This document shows positions 1 to 10,100 of a DNA stretch of 27,088 nucleotides, piece after piece. The stretch spans positions 1 through 27,088 of the IMG/VR virus record IMGVR_UViG_3300042197_001694. The stretch is one strand, 5' to 3'. Numbering within the stretch: position 1 is the stretch's first letter; each line of letters begins with the position of its first letter. The notes under the pieces were generated by a model that made no database searches, had not been told where the DNA came from, and saw only the letters and a program-made list of their open reading frames with translations. The DNA comes from a virus. Made by a program: the position numbers and the translations under genes.

Positions 1-235
1 CATCTTCTCTAATATCAACTACTCTCTTTTCTCTTCTACCTGTATTTACTACAAGTGCCCCACCTAAAGTGGTAGGAGCAGTAGACACTGCTGGATTTCC
101 ACCAACAGGTATTAAACCGATAGCTTCGTCAAAACGAATAGTTCCCCCAGCTTTATACTTTTTAACAAGCCGTTCTCTCTCTGCACGAAGTCTTTGATAG
201 AGTGCCTCGCCTTTGATTTTTGATTTATTAGACAT
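1..235 (-). CDS. 5' end of a gene of unknown function (partial)
   Basis: The first 78 codons are present and the gene runs off the left edge of the window. It starts MSNKSKIKGEALYQRLRAER with an ATG at 235 preceded by a good Shine-Dalgarno (AAGGA, about 4 nt upstream). The N-terminal 30 residues are highly charged and likely helical; a Gly/Thr/Val-rich stretch follows. I do not recognise the family. It follows the tail-fibre genes, after a terminator and a late-promoter-like octamer, so it probably starts a new late transcription unit. A structural or assembly role would fit but is inference. Confidence 0.75.
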   Translation of the reverse strand, partial: MSNKSKIKGEALYQRLRAERERLVKKYKAGGTIRFDEAIGLIPVGGNPAVSTAPTTLGGALVVNTGRREKRVVDIRED

Positions 236-306
236 GTTTTCCTTAATCTAATTAATAAGTTAATAGTAATAATTTCATTTTAAAATTAAAAATAAAATTT
301 ACTTTG

Positions 307-314
307 TATTTATA
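307..314 (-). promoter_or_regulatory. Late-promoter-like octamer TATAAATA
   Basis: The minus strand reads TATAAATA, identical to the T4 late promoter consensus. It lies downstream of the hairpin terminator and about 70 nt upstream of the ATG at 235, where a promoter for the partial gene is expected. The region is very AT-rich, so chance occurrence is possible. A second copy at 372-379 lies before the terminator and is less likely to work. Confidence 0.45.
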
Positions 315-340
315 AATAATGAATTCAGATATGAATTATG

Positions 341-363
341 AAAAAGTTTTGTTTTAACAAAAC
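341..363 (-). terminator. Rho-independent-like terminator after the 314-aa gene
   Basis: Positions 346-363 form a perfect inverted repeat (GTTTTGTT, two bases, AACAAAAC). On the minus strand it is followed directly by five T residues (341-345). It lies about 55 nt past the stop codon of the gene ending at 417. The stem is AT-rich and so weak by bacterial standards, but the hairpin plus U-tract is clear in the minus orientation and absent in the plus orientation. Confidence 0.6.
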
Positions 364-416
364 ATCACTATTATTTATAATCAAAATATATAAAAAATAA
401 AAATATTTTTAAATTT

Positions 417-1361
417 TTATTCTTTTTCGTATTCTATAACAGTTTCAATAATATAAGTTTCATTTAACAGATAGTTCACACCAAATTGTCTGTAAATATC
501 AACATAATCTTTTCCTCCCCATCTAACTATTCCAGATTCAAAGGAAGTATTAGTTGAAATTGTAGTTGATGATAATATCATATTATCACCATTATTAGGA
601 ACTGGTAACTTAACTCTTATTTTATTATCAGCTACTCCACCCAAATTTATAGAAAATTTAAGTTTAATTTTTACAGTTTTCCCTAATAACTGTTTCTGAG
701 ATTTTAATATTGACGCTGAATTTGTCATTTCATCTTGAGTTATAATATCACTGAATAATAATGAATAATTTCCATAAGTTAGGTTTAATTTATTTGGTGT
801 GATTGATTCATCATTTAATTGCGTTTCCGATAATCTCTCAACTCCCCCAAACACATAAACATCAATAGCATCGTCAATTGATAATGAATTAATAAAATTA
901 ACTTTATTATCATCTAATGTAAAATCAAACCCATATCTTTGTTGTATTCCATTTTTAAATACTATGGTTCCACTCTGAGTCAATACTTCTATATCAGTAA
1001 CAGTTATTTCAAATAAGTTATCTTGATGTGTTATAGTTTTTTGAACTAATAATGGAGATCTATCCAATCTTGCTGGAACTGATAGTTGCTTTCCAAGATA
1101 TATTATATAAAGTCTTTCTTCAACACCTGATACATCTTCAGGTGCATTTACAAACACTATTTTTGTTCCACCATCACTTATTGTGTACTCGTAATTTGGT
1201 TCTAGTATTTTTGTTAAGCCGCCTACGTTTGATATTACTAAAATAGAAGATGAACTACCAACTTTAAAATTTAAAACAAATTCTTTAGTAATACCATCTG
1301 GCATAAGATTTTGTTTTTCAAACATTCCATATGCCATATTTGAACCAAGATAGCTACCCAT
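417..1361 (-). CDS. Putative tail-fibre / virion structural protein
   Basis: A 314-residue protein, ATG start 2 nt after the stop of the upstream collar fibre, so probably translated in series with it. It has no membrane segment or enzyme motif. Two beta-rich modules are visible, roughly residues 20-95 and 105-175. Each has the pattern of a Lys-Glu-Phe or Leu-Phe-Glu beta strand, an Ile/Val-rich strand, an NG or NVGG turn, a short Tyr-rich strand and an Ile-x-Phe strand. The neighbouring 661-aa fibre carries two similar modules at its N-terminus. Such repeats occur in fibre proteins of T4-like marine phages. The C-terminal third is beta-rich and unrecognised. Role is inferred from position and composition; a hairpin terminator follows. 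Confidence 0.6.
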   Translation of the reverse strand: MGSYLGSNMAYGMFEKQNLMPDGITKEFVLNFKVGSSSSILVISNVGGLTKILEPNYEYTISDGGTKIVFVNAPEDVSGVEERLYIIYLGKQLSVPARLDRSPLLVQKTITHQDNLFEITVTDIEVLTQSGTIVFKNGIQQRYGFDFTLDDNKVNFINSLSIDDAIDVYVFGGVERLSETQLNDESITPNKLNLTYGNYSLLFSDIITQDEMTNSASILKSQKQLLGKTVKIKLKFSINLGGVADNKIRVKLPVPNNGDNMILSSTTISTNTSFESGIVRWGGKDYVDIYRQFGVNYLLNETYIIETVIEYEKE

Positions 1362-1363
1362 AC

Positions 1364-3349
1364 TTAGCTCACTTTTATTATAAAATTAACTGATAAATGT
1401 GGAATTGTTTTAGAATCTGTTCCTGGAGATGATGATTCCGTAGAGCTGGTGGATGGGGAGCCGCTAGTCATAGCTGTATTACCATCAACTCCATTTGTAA
1501 CTAAACCTATTCTACCTGTAAATGAGTTTGATGTATGTGTATGCTCTCCTCCAATATGTTGTTTATTTACATTAATTAAATCATTGACAATAATATTATG
1601 AGAATGTTTAGAATCATTTAATGTTATTCCGCAAAACTTTTGATTTGATGTGGCAGATATTCCTGTTAATGCATTATCAATTTTTATTGTAATTTGATTG
1701 GATGAATTTGGTTCTGGACTTCTTGATAGAATATAATTACTTGAGGTATTATGATTATGGACATTATTATTATGCCCTTTAGCTAAAATATCGGAAGATG
1801 TATTTGAACTACTACCGCCACTCCTAGAAAATATGTGAGTGTGCCCAGGATCAATAATATTAATAATATGATTATGACCAGGATCTAATAATGTAATATT
1901 TGATGAATGTTCTTCTGAAAATGCATTATGACCATGTGAAATATCTATATTTGTGGTGTGTGATCCTCCAGAAGTTATATTTAAATCTGATCCAATACCC
2001 ATACTATGATAATGCCCTGGAATTGTATGCGTGTGTGAACTTAATCCATGTGTATGTGAACTTACAGTATGTGAATGAGAAATACTTCTATTTGCAACTA
2101 CTGATACTCCATCATTTGCACCTAATGAATTATTTGAACCTAGAGGAACTCTATTTCTTAAATCTGGAAGATTAAATGTTGTATTATCAATATTCCCAAA
2201 CGTTGTACCAATTTGTGCAAACAATGTAGGATATTGGGATCTACTAATTGAGCTGCCGTCGCATATCAGCCACCCCTGTGGGGTAGTATTACTAGATGAC
2301 AACATAATCATTCCAACTGGAATTATAGAATTTATTTGATTTTGAATAGTAGTTTTAAATGTTTCAAATTCAGATTTAAACGATGAAATATCTATTCCAT
2401 CGACAGTTCCATCTAGTGATATACTCCCAGACATATTAATATCTTTAATTTTTTTGTCGACAGAGCCTAAAGATAAAGTATTTGATGTTGATGGTAATAT
2501 TGAATCTGAATTAATAGTTAATATGTTATTGGTATTAATGTTTATCTTTAAACTATTTGGAGTTATAATTGTAGTATTATCATCAATATCCAATTTAATT
2601 ATTTCAGATTCACCTGTACTACTTTTTTTGGATCTTATAGAGTCACTATTGTTCAATAATATTTTTGATCCACTAACAGAATCATTCTGAATAGCTGCTG
2701 TGTATATAGAATTCTCTTCGATAGTTGCAGGTTCTTGCCCAGGAACAAAACTAGCTCTTCTGGATATTGTGCTAAACGATAGATGTAAAACTCTTATTTT
2801 TGAACCAGATGTAGGTGCACTGGTAAATGTAATTTTATTTCCATTAGATGACAATACACAATCATCAATAATAACACCATCAATAGATATTAATAATGAA
2901 TTTATACTGATTGCAGATTGACTTAATAAAAATTCAGTTTTATTACCATCACCAGTAAATGACTCTGTTATAAAAGTTCTTAAATTTTCCGATAATTGAT
3001 CTGGTCCAACTGATTTTGGAGAAGGTACAAAATTATAAGTTGCCTCCCCCTTATGTAAAACATATACTTGATCATTTACTTGAGGGGCATCTTTCAAAGT
3101 TAATAATCTATTATAAACAGTTTCAGTTCCACCTACAGTATAATCTCCCTCTGGTTCTAATATTTCCCAAAATGTTTCCTCACCCTCTTTGTATAATTTT
3201 CTTATAACAATAATATTAGCTTCATATCCACCAGGAACTTCTTGACTTAATTCAAAAGTTTTTTTAGTCCCATCTGCATTTGGGACGAGATCGTCTCGGA
3301 CATTATTTCCGATAATTAAGACTGATCTTGCATTTCCTATATATGCCAT
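1364..3349 (-). CDS. Tail fibre protein with phage tail-collar domain
   Basis: A 661-residue fibre protein. Residues 1-200 hold two related beta modules (around 22-100 and 130-190) that may anchor it to the baseplate. Residues 200-340 look like a shaft. A Phage Tail Collar domain begins near residue 346 (IPVGMIML, then GWLICDGSSISR, FGNIDNTTFNLPDLRNRVPL), as in T4 gp12 short tail fibres. It is followed by a His-rich region at about 420-610 with many H-x-H pairs (SHSH, SHTH, GHYH, GHNH, GHTH, EHTH). In T4 gp12, HxH histidines bind metal ions on the trimer axis. The end (HLSVNFIIKV) is typical of collar proteins. It probably contacts the host surface. The domain is clear; the exact adhesin role is inference. 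Confidence 0.88.
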   Translation of the reverse strand: MAYIGNARSVLIIGNNVRDDLVPNADGTKKTFELSQEVPGGYEANIIVIRKLYKEGEETFWEILEPEGDYTVGGTETVYNRLLTLKDAPQVNDQVYVLHKGEATYNFVPSPKSVGPDQLSENLRTFITESFTGDGNKTEFLLSQSAISINSLLISIDGVIIDDCVLSSNGNKITFTSAPTSGSKIRVLHLSFSTISRRASFVPGQEPATIEENSIYTAAIQNDSVSGSKILLNNSDSIRSKKSSTGESEIIKLDIDDNTTIITPNSLKININTNNILTINSDSILPSTSNTLSLGSVDKKIKDINMSGSISLDGTVDGIDISSFKSEFETFKTTIQNQINSIIPVGMIMLSSSNTTPQGWLICDGSSISRSQYPTLFAQIGTTFGNIDNTTFNLPDLRNRVPLGSNNSLGANDGVSVVANRSISHSHTVSSHTHGLSSHTHTIPGHYHSMGIGSDLNITSGGSHTTNIDISHGHNAFSEEHSSNITLLDPGHNHIINIIDPGHTHIFSRSGGSSSNTSSDILAKGHNNNVHNHNTSSNYILSRSPEPNSSNQITIKIDNALTGISATSNQKFCGITLNDSKHSHNIIVNDLINVNKQHIGGEHTHTSNSFTGRIGLVTNGVDGNTAMTSGSPSTSSTESSSPGTDSKTIPHLSVNFIIKVS

Positions 3350-3358
3350 ATAAATTTA

Positions 3359-3688
3359 TTAATTAATATTTTCTATTAATGATGCAATAACATCGACTTT
3401 AGAATTGGTAGTATCACATTTTACTTTTAATTTATCGCCAGCTTCTAATACAATTTTTTGCCCATCTATTATTTGTATAGAAGATCCAGCAGGAATTGGT
3501 GCTCCTTTTATTAAGGTTACTGACGTTCCTGCCGATACATCCTCTATTTGTATAGTTACTTGAACGCCACTATCTTCCATACACGCTATATCTAATTGGA
3601 TCAAATATGCAGCCCCAGGTGGTGCTACACACACATCTATAAAACTATTTCCCACATCTTTTTTTAATGCATTTTTAAATACTGACAT
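3359..3688 (-). CDS. Small beta-rich putative virion protein
   Basis: A 109-residue protein with a good SD (AAGGAAA) before the ATG at 3688. The sequence alternates hydrophobic strands with Gly/Pro/Ala turns (APPGAAYLIQLDIACM, PIPAGSSIQIIDGQKIVLEAGD), which suggests a compact beta sandwich. There is no signal peptide, membrane segment or catalytic motif. It sits between the huge DUF4815-type protein and the collar fibre, inside the tail-fibre block. A small fibre-associated or decoration role is likely, but I cannot name a family. Confidence 0.6.
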   Translation of the reverse strand: MSVFKNALKKDVGNSFIDVCVAPPGAAYLIQLDIACMEDSGVQVTIQIEDVSAGTSVTLIKGAPIPAGSSIQIIDGQKIVLEAGDKLKVKCDTTNSKVDVIASLIENIN

Positions 3689-3695
3689 AATTTCC

Positions 3696-3917
3696 TTAAC
3701 TCATTGCAATCGCTTTAATTAACATTTTTTTAGTTTCATTATCAACATGATTTATAGCATCAACTAAATTTGGAGTGTCACTTAATTGTATATTTGCATT
3801 TAGGTTATTTAAATCTCCTTCCTCCTGTGCCACTATTTTTGTTTTTTCCAACCAACTGGAAAAACTATCTTGTTCATAGTTTGGAGTTTTTTGTTGTAGT
3901 GTTTTAGGATTTGTCAT
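3696..3917 (-). CDS. Small hypothetical virion-module protein with a LVDAIN motif
   Basis: A 73-residue protein that overlaps the upstream gene by 14 bases; a GGAG-type SD lies inside that gene. Its middle holds LSDTPNLVDAINHVDNE, a short motif that recurs in phage tail-fibre and baseplate proteins, where a Leu-x-x-AIN-x-hydrophobic helix follows a loop. The rest is polar. Its compact position in the tail-fibre block suggests a minor structural or assembly factor. No specific function can be assigned. Confidence 0.55.
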   Translation of the reverse strand: MTNPKTLQQKTPNYEQDSFSSWLEKTKIVAQEEGDLNNLNANIQLSDTPNLVDAINHVDNETKKMLIKAIAMS

Positions 3918-4143
3918 AACTTAAAATCTCCAAAATTTTATTTAAACTATTTTTAATTTCAACAATTTGTTCTTCTAAATTATTTATTTTTTTATTAGTA
4001 TTTTGTTTTTCTTCAGCTAATAACAATGCTTTATGCTTTTTAATTAAATATTCTTGATATGCAACATCATCATTATTAAGTATTCCATTGGATTTTGTAT
4101 CTCTTTGTAATTTTGGATTTCCCTTTACAATTAATCTAGACAT
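3904..4143 (-). CDS. Small coiled-coil hypothetical protein
   Basis: A 79-residue protein that starts 3 nt after the stop of the 2314-aa gene and overlaps the next gene by 14 bases, so it is probably translationally coupled. The N-terminus is basic (MSRLIVKGNPKLQRD). Residues about 35-75 form a strongly heptad-like helix rich in Lys, Glu, Leu and Ile. Short coiled-coil proteins in tail modules often act in assembly or trimerisation, but that is inference. No family recognised. Confidence 0.5.
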   Translation of the reverse strand: MSRLIVKGNPKLQRDTKSNGILNNDDVAYQEYLIKKHKALLLAEEKQNTNKKINNLEEQIVEIKNSLNKILEILSYDKS

Positions 4144-4146
4144 AAA

Positions 4147-7100
4147 CTACTCATCTAATGCTATAATTTTTAAATTTTTAATTCTTGGGGTTTTTGCAGT
4201 ATTTCCACCAGTCATTACCAATTTTATTTGTACTCCCAAAAATGCTTTCATATTATTTATTGTAGATTCATACGATTTAAATCTTGAAGTATCAGCTTCA
4301 GGTGTCTTTAATATAAAAGTCCCATCACTAAGAATATTAAAATTTGCCATTTTCCATGGATTTGAGTATAATGAATTACTATCTCCCACCAATTCGGTTC
4401 TAATATATAATTTAATATCACATGATAAATCTCTAATAGCATCAAATGATACTTTTAATGCACTACATGGTCTATCTAATACCAATTTTTTACTTACATA
4501 CTTACATGCACTTGAAGACCCTTCTGGAGCTATTTCATCAACAAAGGTATTTTTTACCATTAGTTCTAAATTAGAATCATCTGGATTAAATGTAATATCA
4601 TTATTAGTATTGTTATAATCTATAATTATAGTTGCTTTAATAACTTCTGTTGGGGTGTATTTAACATCTAATATTAATTTATCGGAAAATAATGAATCAT
4701 TATCTAATTTACAGCTCAATAATTTTCCAATAGTTAATTCGGATAATTGGTTTGCAATTATACTATTGGTTGTTGTTATTTTTGTTGATTGTTTATCATT
4801 TTGTAACAATGCACTTGTTGGATTAGGATTAAATGCACTATCAATTTGAAATCCAGTATCAAAAATTTTAACTATTATTCTAGATTGATTATTATACCAA
4901 ATATTATCCCCAATATTAATTTCTGACATATCAAAATCATTAATGTTATCAGCTTCTATAATATTACTACCGATTTCTTGAGTAAATGTACCTGTCAAAC
5001 CATTTGATGATTTATATATTGTGATAGAATTTTCAGAATCTTCATTTATTAATATTGTATTACTTTCAGATTCAAAATCATTAAATGTAATTAAATCTTC
5101 AATATTATCCCCAATAGATCTAGGATCATTTAATCTATGAGATTTTAATGCAACGCTAAGTCTAGAATAATCTAATACTGGAGATAAGTTTGAATTATTA
5201 CTTGAAAATACTCCAACAATATTAAGAGATTTTATATTATTACCATCAATATCTTTCTGTTCATTTACAGAAGATGATATTTTCATTGGAGAATTAAATA
5301 CTATTGGAATATTATAATTAACATTATATGTCAAAATTTTACTTGACGATCTCTCAGTTATTTCATTAACTCCCTTAGATGATATACTTTCTATATTAAA
5401 TTTTAATTCAGAATTGTCTGGAATAAAGGTGTTTGCTAGTATAACAGCTTCTTCAAATCTATTATTAATTAACAATGATATAGAATTATCACCTATTATG
5501 CCATTTGTAATATTATGAAATTCTGTAGGATTTGTTATCTTAATTATTATGTGATCAATTAGAGTTTTTGTAACTAATAACCCTAAAGGATTTGTTAGTG
5601 TTGATTTGTTTATTCCATTTAAATTTGCAGTTGAATTTTCATTTATATGAAAAGTTACTCTATCATTTTTAGATGCTCCATGATTTATTACTCGAACTTT
5701 TAAATAAACATCACTCCCACTTTTTTTAATTTCTATACTATTTTTAGATAACGTTTTAGGTAATATATTTTCATTTTCTAAAGTCAACATTCCAATTGAA
5801 TTAATATTGAAATTTGCTTTTAATAAATTGAATTTCATACTAATAGTATTATCTATTGACCAACCTTTACCATTATTAGATTTGTAAAAATTACCATTTA
5901 AGTAAATGTTATCGGAAAATGTGTTATCCGAACCTATTTTTGTATTAATGTTATCCACATTATTATAATACTTATATTTTAATATATTTTCATCATTTTC
6001 TTTAATTTTACCAGTTTGAGCAATCCAAGTTGTGTATTCATTACTATCTGACAATAAAACTAAAGAGTAGGTTTTTCCCTCTTCAAGATATATTGGAGAT
6101 GAAAACGTAAATCGTGTTGGTATCATTAAAGATGCCATATTATCTATATTCGATATAGACTCTTCTGATATAATTTGACTTTTAATATCGTTAGTAACTG
6201 AGCTGTTAGATGTCCATTTATGTTTACCGTTTATAAGTTCACTAGAGCCTACGTTTCCATCCACATCAGCTATTATTTTTAAAATTTTACTGGTAGATTC
6301 ATATAAAACTTGATTCACAACCACATCTTTACAATTTTTAATCACCCTACCCAATTTACCACTTACCAATTGCATAGATGGAGAGAAGTCATCAGAAACA
6401 GTTCTTAGTTCTAAAATTACTGGAAGTGTTGTAGATTTTGATGCAAAAAATATATCAATATCAGTTATAAAACATCCACCCTTTTCATCAACTCTAAAGG
6501 TTTGAGCAATCGGATCTCTTTCAACAACTTGCCCCAAACTAAAAATTGAAGAGGTTTCTGAAGATGTTGATCCAACCTCAGTGAATGGTGTTGTAATTAT
6601 GGCAAAATCCCTTGTCTGAGTTGTCTTAATAGTGTCAGTTTTTATAAATCCTTTTGCAGAATAATTAATATTACCTGATGTTTCTAAACTACCTTCTTTG
6701 GTTAATATGGAGTTTGTAGATGAGCTGGTTAATATAAATTTTATATCACCTGTTTTAAACCGTATACCCAATTCATTATTATTTGGGTCTGGTATTTTAA
6801 ATGTTCCCGATATATTTCCAGATTCATCGGTAATAATTTCGTCCCCATATATATTTTTTGTTATTGACAATTGTATAGTATTTCCACTATTTAAAACATC
6901 ACCTAATATTTTATTACCAATTTCATTCTTTTCTAAACAATATATGTATGTTTTATTATTAACTTGCTGTATATCGACAATATCAAATCTTCTAATAGAA
7001 GAGTTTAGTTGATGAATAACTTCTGCTCCAATTTTTAGGTTTGAATTAGAATTATTTAATTCAAATTTTCTGATAGAAGTTTTTTGATCAACTAATGCTA

Positions 7101-10100
7101 CAGTAACATCTTTTGCATCAACTAAATCAACACCTAGATTATTAGGTCTGCAAAATTGTGTAACATTAATATCATCAAAAAATGCATATAATTTTTGCTT
7201 AGGTTTAAATAAACTTCCTTTAAATTTTATTTCTCTACTTCTAATATATTTTGCATTACTTATTTCAACATTTTCTATAGTTTTTGATGTGGTTGTACCA
7301 ATTTCTTGTACACTATGTTGAAACCCAGTTCTAATTGTTTGTGAAGTTACAGTTAATGTTTGACTCTTTTGATTTTGTAACTGAGTTACAGATCCAATTG
7401 GGACTAACTCTCCCTCATTTATATATCCTTCAGGAACTTTAATAAATCCATCTGCCAATATTTTTTTTCGTCTGGTTTGATTTTTTATATTATCTAAAAA
7501 TTCGTGCCCAGCAGTTAAAAGTTTTTGTTTTCCAGTTCTTTGTTTTTTTGATAAATCAACGTCTATTACATTTGTAAAATCTTCATTATATTCTTTATTT
7601 CCATATAAAGATCTTGCTGCATTAATATTGGAATCATCAATTATAGTAGGAAGTTCTATTAATTTATTTTCCCACCATTCATCACTCCAAGGTGATAATT
7701 CAATTTCTCCAATATATGTTGATACATTAAATGGATTTACATTTATTAGTTTAGTGGCATGAGCCTGTTTTAAAAATGTTTGTTTTGTATATGGGAGTGT
7801 ATATAGATCCCCAGTTTTTACTACATGACTTTCAGTCGCTTTTAATAATCTAATATTTTCAAAATTAACCATAGGTCTTAAGTCATTATTATCTTGAATA
7901 TCTAATGAACATAAGAAATCTGGAGAGTTTACATCCGAAGAATTGAAAGATGTAAAATTATCAACTAAGAATCCATTCTTAAATCTATCGTTTCCATTGG
8001 CATCTACAATATTCATGTCAGATGTTTCTTTCTCCAACATACTTAATAGTGTATAATATTCCAAATTCTCAATTCTTTTCTCCAATTTTCCAATATCATT
8101 CATTGTATATCTTTTATTTGGAAGCATAGTCAACGAACATGAATTAGAATCTATTCCATATGGTAAATTGTTTAGTTGACAAATTGTCATACCATCGGGA
8201 CTATCACTTGCCACAACAGGCTGTTCTGAAGGTATTCCAAACTTTATTTCAAAATTTTTAGTTCTACTAGATAATATTAAATTATCTATTCTACTTAAAT
8301 ATGTAAAATAATCACATTTTAATGATTGTAATGGAGCACGACCCAAGCTAAGTTTTTTTCTAAAATCTAAACAATCACTTAAATTGTATAATATTCCAGA
8401 GCTAGATAAAAACGAATTAATTTGTTTATAAGATACTCCTGAATTACGATAAGAATCTACAGAGAAATAATCCCCGTCACCATGTTCAAAATATTGAAAT
8501 ATTACTTTAACCCTTCCTATAGGTGCAATTGAATTACTACGAAGACTTACCTTACCTACATCATAAAAATAATCCCGTTGTCCATCATCTAGTTGATATA
8601 GATGGGTAACATCTTCAGAATTATTTTCAGTTGGATCAGTTTCAGCATTTGGAGATGCTAATATTTTAACTAATTTAAATATGTCACATTGACCTAAAGA
8701 AATTTCTTTATTATTTTGCACATTAGCTACAACATGAGTTTCTTGTAAATTTTTAGATCGTTCAAATCCCCCAATAGGGTTCAACATTCCAACTTTTAAT
8801 ACTGGAGCTATTATAGTATATGTGCCATCTATATCTAATGTTATAACAATATTACCTTCTTGAGTTTTTGTAACTAATGCGGTATCGGCAGATGGAGTCC
8901 CACTTTGTACTATTGTCAACCACTTCCCAGCATTGGTAATAATTTTATAATCAGATCCAATCCTATCAAACGATTCACTATCGGATATAGGTTGTAGTGT
9001 AATAGTTTTATCCTCTGTTGTTTTTGTATAAATCCTCTCAATTGTATATGTTATATCAGAGAATTGACTAATATTTCCAGTTTCGGTTGAAGTTCTTATT
9101 GTAGATACATATTGATGCGGTAAGCTAAAAATTAATCCTGGTTCGTTTGTTTCGTTTTGTATATTTGAATATACTAAACTTAATGTAACATTTATCAAAC
9201 CATCAATTTCAGATGAGGTTAATGATGTTGAATCAACGGTTAGTGTTAAATTATTAACAGGAGTTTCCAAAACCCTAACATATTTTTGAATATTACCCAA
9301 TTTTACATAATCATTTTTCTTTATTAATTGTTGAATATCAGTCTTCCACTGAGTACCATTTCCAGATAGTGTCAATATTCCTGAATTATTTTGATCTTTT
9401 GAAATTGATCCATCCAATAACATTTCAGATAAAATCATATTTCCAGAAATATCATCACTATGAAAAGATTTTACATCATAAATTTCATATCCCAGATCTA
9501 ATTTAATATCAGAAACATATAATTTATATAAATTAGATGTAATATCATTTCTAATTCCAACTACAATACAGCTTCCTATTTTTGAATTTGGATTTACATT
9601 GGCTTCATTATCTCTTCTTACATTATGAAGATTAATTTTCATTATATTATCAAATTTTGGAATTCCAATCAAATTACTAACTGTGAAGTAATTACCTAAA
9701 GGAGTAGATATGACTCTATTATTAATAAATTTTACAGTTCTTGATTTTGGAACATCAACAGATGTTCTAGACAATTTTGTTATTTCGTATCCTTTAACAT
9801 ATGCTTTTCCAGGATCTACTCTTAGAGTTAATAAACTGTCGCATAGATTTTTAAATGATGTAGATTCAGAGCCATCATATGAGGTACCAGGATAAAAAAC
9901 CTCACCACCATCGGGATACTGGATAACGGCTGGGGTAATATCTACATTAAATTTATTTTTAGCAAAAGTTTTAGCTTCAATAGAAGTTGAAAATTGAAAT
10001 TCTGATATATCATGAGCACCATTATTTTTTAATTCAGGATCTCTTAAAAAATCTTTTACCTGAATAGTAAAAGGACTTACAACATAATCTCCAGACTCAT

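Noticed and set aside
372-379. Second TATAAATA octamer downstream of the 314-aa gene
   Set aside because: It lies just before the hairpin terminator, so its transcript would end at once; probably chance in AT-rich DNA.
4088-4618. Open plus-strand frame of 176 codons
   Set aside because: It lies wholly opposite the 2314-aa gene and its small neighbour, has no SD, and reads as a hydrophobic low-complexity translation typical of the complement of an AT-rich gene.
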